A stretch of 8,010 nt of DNA from Campylobacterales bacterium (GTDB lineage: Bacteria > Campylobacterota > Campylobacteria > Campylobacterales > QNZT01), in contig JALWRO010000073.1 of assembly GCA_027080605.1 (NCBI GenBank), forward strand, positions 1-8,010, given 5' to 3'. The notes under the pieces were generated by a model, which saw nothing but the letters and a program-made list of their open reading frames with translations, did no database searches and was not told the origin of the DNA. Each line of letters opens with the position of its first letter. Position 1 is the first letter of the stretch. Shown in pieces: positions 1 through 6,800 of this stretch. A program made the position numbers and the translations under genes.

Positions 1-1
1 G

Positions 2-358
2 TATCTGGAAGATCGTCTGAAATGGCAGCGGAAAAAAGCGGTTGTCTGGAGTTCGGTACTCTATTTTGTCGTCGGGGTGCTGGTGATCTTTTCAATTTCG
101 GATGGATACAAAGGGTTACTGACGTTTGGCAAAAAGTCGCTGTTTGATGTGCTGGAGTTTTCGGTGGATTCCTTTTTGATGCCGCTGGGCGGTATTTTGA
201 TCGCACTTTTTGTCGGATATGTCATGAAGCGCGATATCGTCGAAGGGGAGTTGCTGGGACATATGGGGAATGTCGTCTTTAAAATATGGTACTTCAGTAT
301 TCGCTATATCGCGCCGCTGGCGGTGCTGTTTCTGGCATATAACGCGTTAAAAGTATAA
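2..358 (+). CDS. Sodium-dependent symporter, NSS/SNF family, C-terminal fragment (5' end outside window)
   Basis: The reading frame is open from base 2, so this is the last 118 residues of a longer inner-membrane protein that ends in TAA at 356-358. Three hydrophobic stretches are visible, at about residues 14-32, 53-75 and 98-115 of the fragment, separated by charged loops (RKK, KR, GK). The second begins with FDVLEFSVDSFLMPLGG and the third with RYIAPLAVL. These match the usual end of bacterial neurotransmitter:sodium symporter proteins, which carry a PLGG-type segment, a short loop and a final RYIxP helix. Family members use the sodium gradient to import amino acids or similar small solutes. 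The substrate cannot be read here because the binding helices (TM1, 3, 6, 8) lie outside the window. A small gene follows after 22 nt on the same strand and is probably co-transcribed. The family call is fairly secure; the substrate is unknown. Confidence 0.82.
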   Translation, partial: YLEDRLKWQRKKAVVWSSVLYFVVGVLVIFSISDGYKGLLTFGKKSLFDVLEFSVDSFLMPLGGILIALFVGYVMKRDIVEGELLGHMGNVVFKIWYFSIRYIAPLAVLFLAYNALKV

Positions 359-380
359 AATAGAGGGAAGGGGGAGTGTC

Positions 381-686
381 ATGTTTTTATTAATTCCGGT
401 AGATGAAGAGGCGCGTGATGCGTCGGTAGCGATGATAGCCGATTTGAAAAAGTGGGCACTGGTAGAGGCAGATGGCGGGGGTGTGGTCGATGTGACGTTT
501 TATGATGACCGCGATGCGATTGAAGAGTTTATCGAAGCAGTGGTAGTCAAGTCAAAAAACGATGACGTCGCACCCTTTTTCGAAGAGTCTATTCCGGTAC
601 TGGAGACGCCTGCACCCATGGATATCGATGATGTCGTCGAAGCGTTTATGTTTCGCGAACTTTTCGAGGTACCTATCCGGTTTTGA
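381..686 (+). CDS. Small acidic protein of unknown function downstream of the NSS transporter
   Basis: This is a 101-residue soluble protein with no signal peptide, membrane segment or cysteine. The ATG has a strong purine-rich ribosome site (AGGGGGAG at 369-376, about 5 nt upstream), which makes it a convincing gene despite its size. It opens with a strand-like MFLLIPVDEEARDAS followed by a helix and a strand (KKWALVEADGG), then VTFYDD and a very acidic helix (residues 45-55). This opening resembles, only loosely, the start of NifX/NifB-type 'dinitrogenase iron-molybdenum cofactor' domains (IPVxE, then a strand around FALVD). I infer at most a related alpha/beta fold and assign no function. 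The 22-nt gap to the symporter gene suggests one transcript and perhaps a role linked to that transporter. The gene ends 2 nt from a convergent minus-strand gene. Confidence 0.7.
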   Translation: MFLLIPVDEEARDASVAMIADLKKWALVEADGGGVVDVTFYDDRDAIEEFIEAVVVKSKNDDVAPFFEESIPVLETPAPMDIDDVVEAFMFRELFEVPIRF

Positions 687-688
687 TA

Positions 689-1144
689 CTATTTCGGCTC
701 CTCTTTCAGAAGGCTTTTTTTGTCGAGTTTGAGTGAAATGAAGCTGCTTTCAAAAACGATAATACCCTTGACACTGCCGATCACTTCGATCTGCTTTTTG
801 CCGGAACTGTTGGTTGTCGCCGTCGCTTCGAAAATGATCTCTTCATCTTCGAGTTTGACGGGGTTCAGAAACTCTGTTTTTGCCCCGATAATATGGTTCT
901 GTCTCTCATTGACCGCGGCAACGGCGCAAAAGTTGGCGCATGAAAAGAGAGAGGCTTCGTAAATATAGTCACTTTCGTCGATCCTTTCCGCCAGTTTGGT
1001 CAGTAGTTTGACCCGTGCAAAATTGGGTTGTAGTGTCAAAAGCTCGTAAGAGTGGTTCTCCTGAATTTTAATATGGGTTTGTAGTATCTCTTCGACACCT
1101 TCTTCTTCATGAACATGCGGTTTGGTTTCAACGGTCTCTTCCAC
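689..1144 (-). CDS. Hotdog-fold protein, thioesterase/FapR-like
   Basis: This 151-residue protein begins at GTG (1144-1142), supported by an AGAAGGA ribosome site 9 nt upstream (1154-1160); no ATG with comparable support is in frame. The first 20 residues are acidic and histidine-bearing (EETVETKPHVHEEE) and look like a disordered tail. From about residue 35 onward the layout is that of a single hotdog domain: a strand, a long central helix (about 63-80, FSCANFCAVAAVNE), then GAKTEFLNPVKLEDE, in which the aromatic-NPV-turn resembles the FxxPVxxGD segment of acyl-thioesterases and FapR-type proteins, and finally two long strands (about 104-110 and 118-140). Family members bind or hydrolyse acyl-CoA or acyl-ACP; no catalytic Asp/Glu can be assigned here, so enzyme activity is unproven. 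There is no DNA-binding helix-turn-helix, so it is not a full FapR. It lies 86 nt downstream of cmoB on the same strand and could share its transcript or use a promoter in the AT-rich gap. Confidence 0.68.
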   Translation of the reverse strand: MEETVETKPHVHEEEGVEEILQTHIKIQENHSYELLTLQPNFARVKLLTKLAERIDESDYIYEASLFSCANFCAVAAVNERQNHIIGAKTEFLNPVKLEDEEIIFEATATTNSSGKKQIEVIGSVKGIIVFESSFISLKLDKKSLLKEEPK

Positions 1145-1153
1145 GTATCGTTT

Positions 1154-1160
1154 TCCTTCT
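1154..1160 (-). promoter_or_regulatory. Ribosome binding site deciding a GTG start
   Basis: On the minus strand this reads AGAAGGA, 9 nt before the GTG at 1144-1142. It is the main reason for choosing a GTG start for the hotdog gene. The rest of the 86-nt gap (1145-1230) is AT-rich, and I could not identify a confident -35/-10 pair or a terminator hairpin in it. Confidence 0.6.
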
Positions 1161-1222
1161 GTTGTATTTAGTTTAGTACTGTAATATTAGAATGAATATC
1201 GGATAAAGCGGATTTTTTTGAA

Positions 1223-1254
1223 CCGGATGTTTAGAGTACAGCCCGGATGTAGAG
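1223..1254. repeat. Short imperfect direct repeat across the cmoB stop codon
   Basis: CCGGATGTTTAGAG (1223-1236) and CCGGATGTAGAG (1243-1254) repeat at a 20-nt period, so the last codons of cmoB are echoed just beyond its stop. It may be a small duplication or chance; no function is implied. Confidence 0.3.
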
Positions 1255-2124
1255 ACGTTTGGGTGCGGGATACCCCTCTACCGTCAGATCCGGATTATTC
1301 GGATCGAGGAAGTTTTCAAGACTTTCCCCCTCTATCCAGTCGGTTTTGCGCTGTTCGTCAGGGGTGGTTTTGGTGATCTCCAGTACTTCCACCTGACTGA
1401 ACCCGGCGCGGTAACACCAGTTTTTGAGTGCGGGTATGGTCGGGACGAAGTAGATGTTGGGAATTTTCGAATAGGTCTTATGCGGCGTCAGTGCGACTTC
1501 CTCATCGCCGTCGATCATGAAAGTGTCCAGGTAGAGTTCTCCACCTTTGACCATCCCCTTTTTCAGAGATTTCAGTGCTGAAACGGGATCGCTTCGGTGG
1601 TAGAGCACGCCCAGACAAAAGACGGTGTCAAACTTCTCTTCGTAAAATGCCAGATGTTCGATACCCAGCAGTTCGTAGCAAATATCGCTTTTGATAAAGT
1701 GATTGACAAAATCGAACTGTGTCAAAAAGAGAGGAGAAGGGTCGAAACCGACTATCTTTTCCGGCTGCTGTGAGAGCATACGAAACATATAGTAGCCGTT
1801 GTTGCAGCCGACATCGGCAACACGTTTGCCTTTGAGGTCAAAATGCGGGGAGAGCAGGTTGTATTTGAGGGCACTGTTCCATTCACTGTCTATGTAGGTA
1901 TCGAAAAGTTGAAAGGGACCTTTGCGCCAGGGACGCAGTGCCATCGCGGTTTCATAAATCTGCTTGCTGAGAGCGGCATCGATTTCGCCTGAAACGGTAA
2001 TGACATCTGTGAATTGACAGGTAGTTTCTATCTCCGGCAGTGCATCCAGCAGTGTGCGCAGCGGAGCGATATTTTTCCATCCAAGCCATTTACGGCGTTC
2101 ACTGCGGAGGGCATCGAGGTTCAT
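1231..2124 (-). CDS. cmoB: tRNA U34 carboxymethyltransferase CmoB
   Basis: CmoB uses carboxy-S-adenosylmethionine (made by CmoA) to convert 5-hydroxyuridine at position 34 of certain tRNAs to uridine-5-oxyacetic acid, which widens wobble decoding. With the chosen start the protein has 297 residues, shorter than the roughly 320 of E. coli. Family landmarks are all present: RPWRKGPF (64-71), SAM loop VADVGCNNG (102-110), VGFDPS (125-130), LGVLYHRSDP (171-180), YxKxPNxYFVPT (218-229), and the C-terminal block WxxxxSLxxFLDP...EGYPAPKR (263-290). Lys68, Tyr175 and Arg290 correspond to the Cx-SAM-binding Lys91, Tyr200 and Arg315 described for E. coli CmoB. The frame stays open upstream to a GTG at 2169, but the ATG at 2124 has AAAAGG (2131-2136) 6 nt before it, and homology begins only after it. 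The start overlaps the upstream lipoprotein gene by 26 nt, suggesting coupled translation. cmoA is not in the window. Confidence 0.95.
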   Translation of the reverse strand: MNLDALRSERRKWLGWKNIAPLRTLLDALPEIETTCQFTDVITVSGEIDAALSKQIYETAMALRPWRKGPFQLFDTYIDSEWNSALKYNLLSPHFDLKGKRVADVGCNNGYYMFRMLSQQPEKIVGFDPSPLFLTQFDFVNHFIKSDICYELLGIEHLAFYEEKFDTVFCLGVLYHRSDPVSALKSLKKGMVKGGELYLDTFMIDGDEEVALTPHKTYSKIPNIYFVPTIPALKNWCYRAGFSQVEVLEITKTTPDEQRKTDWIEGESLENFLDPNNPDLTVEGYPAPKRLYIRAVL

Positions 2125-2359
2125 GAACAGCCTTTTGTGTGGAGGGGTTGACATACTCTTTGATGTCACTGCCTATTTGTACGACACCCTTTTTAATATC
2201 ACTGTAATCGACGAGATTGGGCGGGCACTCTTTGTGATAGATACCGCATTCGTCGTAATATTCCTGACAATTATCGTAAAGATGACCGGAAACGCCTTTT
2301 TCATTGAAATAGAGGCATCCGTGTAAAAGGAGCGCAAAAATCGGCAAAAAATATTTCAT
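2099..2359 (-). CDS. Small cysteine-rich lipoprotein of unknown function
   Basis: This is an 86-residue protein with a short lipoprotein signal: MKYFLPIFALLLHGC, with the lipobox cysteine at position 15. The lipobox LHGC is acceptable though not canonical, since His sits at -2. The mature part has only about 72 residues and carries four cysteines, counting the lipidated one. Cys31, Cys38 and Cys45 are evenly spaced (C-x6-C-x6-C) in a Tyr/Glu/His-rich stretch, and Cys83 lies near the end. The residue after the acylated Cys is Leu, not Asp, so by E. coli Lol rules it would go to the outer membrane. No family is recognised. The spacing suggests periplasmic disulfides or metal or cofactor binding, which is inference. 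No clear Shine-Dalgarno precedes the ATG. The gene overlaps cmoB by 26 nt, and that gene is out of frame with it. It is divergent from the CheZ-like gene. Confidence 0.72.
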   Translation of the reverse strand: MKYFLPIFALLLHGCLYFNEKGVSGHLYDNCQEYYDECGIYHKECPPNLVDYSDIKKGVVQIGSDIKEYVNPSTQKAVHEPRCPPQ

Positions 2360-2376
2360 ACCCGATTTTACACTAT

Positions 2377-2403
2377 TTAGGTTAAAAAGAGATATGCCGA
2401 TAT
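2377..2403 (+). promoter_or_regulatory. Candidate sigma-28 (FliA) flagellar-class promoter
   Basis: The plus strand reads TTAGGTTA (2377-2384), then 11 nt, then GCCGATAT (2396-2403). The enterobacterial sigma-28 consensus is TAAAGTTT-N11-GCCGATAA. The -10 element matches 7 of 8, the -35 matches 5 of 8 and the spacer is exact. The Campylobacter FliA -10 core CGATAT is also contained in it. Transcription would begin near 2410, giving a leader of about 33 nt before the CheZ-like gene at 2443. The fit between promoter class and gene content strengthens the call. Confidence 0.6.
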
Positions 2404-2442
2404 AGGCACAGGAACCGATGAATATATGAACAAAGGAACAGA

Positions 2443-2799
2443 ATGCAGTTAGTGGAAGTGACGCAAGAGAGTGAAGCGGCAGTATGTGATGTACTGGGGC
2501 AAATCTTTATGCATATCAAATCTGTGCAGGAGGATATTGCCAGGCTCAATTTCGAGTCGATGGAGAAGATCAACGATCTTGTATTTGATTCCGGTATGGA
2601 AGTCGATGAACAGACATTCATAGCACTGCAGCATCAGGATATTTTAACCCAGCAGCTGGGTGCTGTGAGTGAGCTTTCGGATATGCTGCAGAAACATTTG
2701 CAAAATTTTGACAACTATGAGACACTCGAGAGTAAATTTCTCTCCGCTCTGGAGATTGCGAAAGCCAAAAAAGAGGCTTTCAGGGGGAATGCGTTTTAG
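2443..2799 (+). CDS. CheZ-like chemotaxis phosphatase-motif protein (small, helical)
   Basis: This 118-residue protein has no signal peptide or membrane segment and looks wholly alpha-helical, with a long helix at about 1-48, a turn, and a second helix at about 55-90. Its centre reads LQHQDILTQQL (62-72). The Asp66 and Gln70 spacing (D-x3-Q within QDxxxQ) matches the catalytic D-L-T-G-Q motif of CheZ, where Asp and Gln act on phospho-CheY, and related QDIxxQ motifs in campylobacterial CheZ-like proteins. It is much shorter than known CheZ (about 210-250 residues) and lacks an obvious C-terminal CheY-binding peptide. It may be a minimal CheZ-like phosphatase or a regulator keeping only the four-helix-bundle hairpin. 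The ATG follows AAAGGA (2432-2437) by 5 nt. It stands alone between divergent and convergent neighbours and has a sigma-28-like promoter just upstream. The gene itself is secure; the chemotaxis assignment is moderate. Confidence 0.6.
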   Translation: MQLVEVTQESEAAVCDVLGQIFMHIKSVQEDIARLNFESMEKINDLVFDSGMEVDEQTFIALQHQDILTQQLGAVSELSDMLQKHLQNFDNYETLESKFLSALEIAKAKKEAFRGNAF

Positions 2800-2807
2800 A
2801 GGTGCCC

Positions 2808-3827
2808 TTAGGGTTTCGCTTCCGCGAAAATCTTTTGAAACTCCGTTTTGTACCGGTCGGCAAATGCTTTGTTATGGACAACGATACTGTTTTCATTATT
2901 GGTATCGTTAGCCTTTTGGGTAAAGTTGTAGGAACCGGTAATGACGGTGTCGTCGATAATCATGATCTTGTCATGAAGTGTGTATCTGTTACCGTCCAGA
3001 TGTACGTCGATACCGTTTTCTTTCAGTTTTTGGTAATCTGAACTCTTTTTCTGATAGCTGTTTTGCTTTTCGTCGATAACCCCTTTGACGGTTACGCCTT
3101 CCTCTTTTTTGGCGATCAACGCATCGGAGACGTTATCGTTGGTAAATGCAAATGCGAGAAAATCTATCTCTTTGTGCGCATGCGCTATCAGATCCAGAAG
3201 CCGCTGTTCAAAATCGTCCTCCGGGGAGAAGTAGATCTCCAGTACATCGGACACATAGGCATTTTCGATAAGTCGATGCTCCCACAGCTCAAAAAACTCC
3301 CGGCGGTACACTTCCGCGACTTTGCTCCCTGTGATTTTGACCAGGTTTTCATTGTTGCGGTAAAAAGCGTAATAGGTATAGTTACATGAACCGCTCCAGA
3401 CAATTTTTCTGTCGATGACACTGAATTTGTCGTGCATGAGGGCAGAGGGGTCTTCGTCACTTAAAACAGGAATACCTGCCTCTTTGAGCAGTTTCATGTT
3501 ATCGGAGAAGAGTTCTCCGTCGTCGGTATAGACTTCGACATCTACGCCTCTTTGGTGTGCGGCGATCAGTGCATCGCGGATACGGTCGTTGGTCAGGGCA
3601 TAGATGGCAACGAGTATCTCCTCTTTTGCCCGGTTATAATCATCAACAAGCAGGGCATCGATGCCACCTCCGTCATGGTAGTTTCCGCTGGTCTGGGAAA
3701 AATATGCATTGATTTTGATGCCGTCGTTTTGGGAGACGGAGGTGTCGGTGCTGTTGTTGTCACGTATGACATGACCGCAGCCGGTCAGTAAAAGCAGCAG
3801 AAGCAGATAAAAAAGTCTGTATTGCAT
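2808..3827 (-). CDS. Phospholipase D-family (two HKD domains) lipoprotein, third gene of the tam operon
   Basis: This is a 339-residue exported protein. The N-terminus is a lipoprotein signal with seven consecutive leucines and lipobox LLTGC, giving acylated Cys17 followed by Gly, which suggests outer-membrane sorting. Two PLD domains follow. The first has its HxKx4D motif at His132/Lys134/Asp139, followed by WSGSCNYT. The second has it at His285/Lys287/Asp292, followed by TGSYNFT. Both are intact, as needed for the paired active site of a two-HKD enzyme that works through a phosphohistidine intermediate. PLD-superfamily enzymes cleave or transfer phosphodiesters in phospholipids or nucleic acids; the compact domains resemble Nuc-type nucleases as much as lipases, so the substrate is open. 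The ATG overlaps the tamB stop by one base (TGATG), and AAGGA (3837-3841) lies 9 nt upstream, so translation is probably coupled to tamB. The gene ends 8 nt from the convergent CheZ-like gene. Confidence 0.88.
   Translation of the reverse strand: MQYRLFYLLLLLLLTGCGHVIRDNNSTDTSVSQNDGIKINAYFSQTSGNYHDGGGIDALLVDDYNRAKEEILVAIYALTNDRIRDALIAAHQRGVDVEVYTDDGELFSDNMKLLKEAGIPVLSDEDPSALMHDKFSVIDRKIVWSGSCNYTYYAFYRNNENLVKITGSKVAEVYRREFFELWEHRLIENAYVSDVLEIYFSPEDDFEQRLLDLIAHAHKEIDFLAFAFTNDNVSDALIAKKEEGVTVKGVIDEKQNSYQKKSSDYQKLKENGIDVHLDGNRYTLHDKIMIIDDTVITGSYNFTQKANDTNNENSIVVHNKAFADRYKTEFQKIFAEAKP
2814..2836 (+). terminator. Possible terminator hairpin at convergent gene ends
   Basis: TTTCGC (2814-2819), loop TTCC, GCGAAA (2824-2829), then ATCTTTT. 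The perfect 6-bp stem lies 15 nt after the CheZ-like stop and inside the last codons of the convergent PLD gene. On the other strand the same stem carries a GGAA (GNRA-type) loop. The stem is short and only half GC and the T-run is weak, so this is a candidate only. Confidence 0.35.
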
Positions 3828-6800
3828 CAGTATTCATCCTTGTAAATAAGATCCACGCCGCTGTTGTCGGGGCTGAAGATAAAGTCGGTTTCAAAGTGGT
3901 CGCTCATTTTGTAGCGGATTTTGATGGTCTGTACGATGTCGTTGATATAGACCAGGGTTACTTTTTTGGAAAGTTTTTTGCCCAGTTCTACCCCCAGTTT
4001 TCCCTCTTCGGTGGTGGTCAGGACCAGTTTGTCGAGTTTGATACCGAAGTTCTGGACAATCTCTTTGGCAAAGACACTTCCGAACATGGAGATGGCTGTT
4101 TTGGAAGTATCCTGATTGCCGCTCATCAGCTCTCCGGTGGTACTGTTGAAAAGCAGCAGAGAGAGAATATCGCTCTGGTTCAGATAAGGCGTAGCGCTGA
4201 AGTTGATGATCGGCGCGTCAAGTTGTCCGGTGATATTGACATAGATGGTGTAGGGATCGCTGCGGTGAATGGCACGGATACTGAGGTAGGGGTTCAGCGG
4301 TGATCCTCCGAAAAGTATTTCGCCTGGTTCGAGTTCAAACTCTTTGCCGCCCTGAACATGGGTACCGCTGAGAATTTTGACCATACCGAGCAGCTCAGGA
4401 TCTTTGTTGATCTCTTTCCAGATTTTCAGATCAATCTCCAGTTTGACGTCGGTATTGGGAATTTTATAGTAAATGGGACGTTTCGATACGACGGAGACAT
4501 CGAGTGAGAGTTTGTCCTCCTCTTTGACAACGACTTTCTGGTTCTGGAGGATGATGATATCTTTGTCCTGTACATAATGCTTTTTACGCGGTGCATAGGT
4601 GATGGTGCCTTTGTTAAGTACCACTTCCCCTTCGATATCGTTGTTTTTTGGAGAGAGGCTAATGTCCAGGTTCGCATCGAAATAGAAATTGCCTTCGAGA
4701 TCGTTGTAGTGGTAGTTTTTTGTTTTTAGTGTGAAAATACCGCTTTGTCCGGTGTAATCGTAACTTCCCTTCAGTCTGGCGAGATCGTTGATGTAAAAAC
4801 GGTCGACGACAATTTTTTTGTTGGTGAAATGTGCCACAGATGTCCTGTTTGCAAAAAAGATACGATCCCGGTCAAGATATGTGTTGAAAATGTATCGTTT
4901 CAGTCGCAGTGCCCGGTCTGCATATGCTGCTTCCATACGGATCTTTTCGGCAAAGAGAAAACGGTTGGGTTTATATTCATAGACAAACCATTTTCCATGC
5001 AGTACGGCATCCGCTTTGCGAAGTTTATGAAGAGTGGTATCGAGGCGGATATCACCGTCTAAAGGCAGTTTTTTGAAACGGTAAAAACGGTGTATGAAAT
5101 CCTGAAACTCACGAAGTGACGGAGATTGAAAAGTGATGTTGCAGTCGTTGTTGAGATCCCCGTGCAGGCTTAGGGTGTGCGGACCTTCCTGAAATGCGGC
5201 GTCAGTCCGGGAAGTAGCGAAATTTTGGTTCAAAACAATTTTTGCATTTTTGTTTTTCAGTACGGCATGGCTTTTTCGGTTGAGATAGGTGAGATCGAGG
5301 TGTGCCGGGAAAAGAGTGTTTTGACGCAGTTTGGGTAAGAGGGTTGTCAAAAGGGATTGTTTCGCCTTCGTGAGGCGCAGATGTGCTTCTGTTTGTTTAC
5401 CCACAATAGCGGTACCGTTGATGTCGAAGAGATTAGAGGTGATACTGAAACGCGGCTTCAACGGCATAAATTTTTTGAAATTGACCGGAATATCCCCTGT
5501 GATGCTCGCTTCGGTTTCATGAAGTGTTTCTGGCAGTTTTGGAAAAAAACGGTGCAGCGGCAGCGGGTGTGATGCGACGTGCAGATTGGTGCGGATATAG
5601 TTTGTTCCGTCGTAATGAGCGGTGAGATAATCGTTTTGCAAATCTGCCGCTACTTTTTTGGTATTGCCGTGGAAAGTGATATCGCTTTTTTGCAATAGTG
5701 TGACAAGTTGTACCGGCAATGCACGCACTTTGGGAACGGAGAGATTGCCGTCATAGAAAAAGTGTTTCTCTCTGTTGTAGTAGATATGCCCGTTTACGTG
5801 TGCGGAAGGGGTGTATCTGGTGCAGAGTGTGGCGTTGATTGCGCCTTGCATATCGAGTTTTTGAAAGTTAAAATCGACATGCGCCGTCAGTTTGGGAATG
5901 GAGGCATTGATATCACGGTATTTGCGAATCATCAGTTGTGAAGTGCGCGTTGTGAAGTCTCCGCTGAGACCCTCTTTGTTGACTTTGAGATCGGCAGTGA
6001 CCGGTTGGATAGCGTTGAAGTTGAAAAAGGGTACAAAACGTTTGAAATATTGATCGATCAGTGTCACACGCGCTTTGGTGAGCAGTGTATTCTCTTTCAG
6101 GGTACCGTAGGAAGAGATATGCCACATATTGGTTGTTGCTTTGATAAAGACTTTTTTGGCATTGAAGTGTTGCATATCTGTTGTCCTGAGCTCTCTCAGT
6201 GCAATACTGCTCTGGCTGATCTGATAGTGTCCGGCATGCAGCGGTTTGATATAGACAATGACGCTGTTGGCGAATATCTCCTGAATAAAACGGCGATAGG
6301 TGGGAGGAGTGGACGGTTGTTTTTGTGGAGATTTTTTTCGGCTCTTCATGAAAGCCCTGATTTTGGCGATATCGATCTTCTCGAGCCATAGTTTTTCGAA
6401 GGAGAGGCGGCTCTTTTCCAGTTTACCCAGCGCGGTGATATCGGCATAGTTGCTCTCTGTCAGAAACGAGAAAAAGCCTACATCGAGATGTTTGAGATTT
6501 CCCCGGAGATTTTTGGCGAAGAGTTCGATGCGGTTGACTTTGACAGAGTGGTTTTCAAAAGGGAGCGCCGAAAAGAAAATGGAGGAGATTTCGACAGAGG
6601 GGATATGTGTGACACTGCTTGTTGTATCGCTTCGGTGAAATTTTTTGCGCAGATCATCGATCCACTCCTCAGTGACGGGAATGTTGAGCTCTTTGATGCT
6701 GATTTCATCGATTTTGAGTGATGCCGTGAGCAGGGCTTTGATATTCCAGTCGATGACCGCCTCTTTGGTCAGTTGTTTACCCTTGTAGGTGATATTTTTG

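Noticed and set aside
690..722. A possible terminator between the convergent genes ending at 686 and 689, because of a run of seven T
   Set aside because: The sequence before the T-run forms only 3-4 bp, and the run encodes Lys codons of the hotdog protein.
720..962. An 80-codon plus-strand frame opposite the hotdog gene, with an apparently hydrophobic start
   Set aside because: Fully antisense to the hotdog protein, without a good ribosome site or family resemblance.
1186..1230. A second CGATAT core on the minus strand (TCCGATAT) upstream of the hotdog gene
   Set aside because: The -10 matches 6 of 8, but the -35 position matches only 2 of 8 of the sigma-28 consensus, and the gene has no motility link.
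2054..2326. A 90-codon plus-strand frame across the cmoB/lipoprotein junction
   Set aside because: Antisense to CmoB and to a lipoprotein with a clear signal sequence; no independent support.
2808..3827. Reading the two-HKD protein as cardiolipin synthase
   Set aside because: It lacks the N-terminal membrane helices typical of cardiolipin synthases, is shorter, and is an exported lipoprotein.
3896..4303. A 135-codon plus-strand frame opposite the tamB 3' end
   Set aside because: Antisense to the conserved DUF490 region; conservation of TamB explains the open frame.
5913..6389. A 158-codon open frame on the minus strand inside tamB, in another frame
   Set aside because: Low-complexity Gln/Arg/Ser-rich translation with no domain, nested in a well-supported tamB frame.
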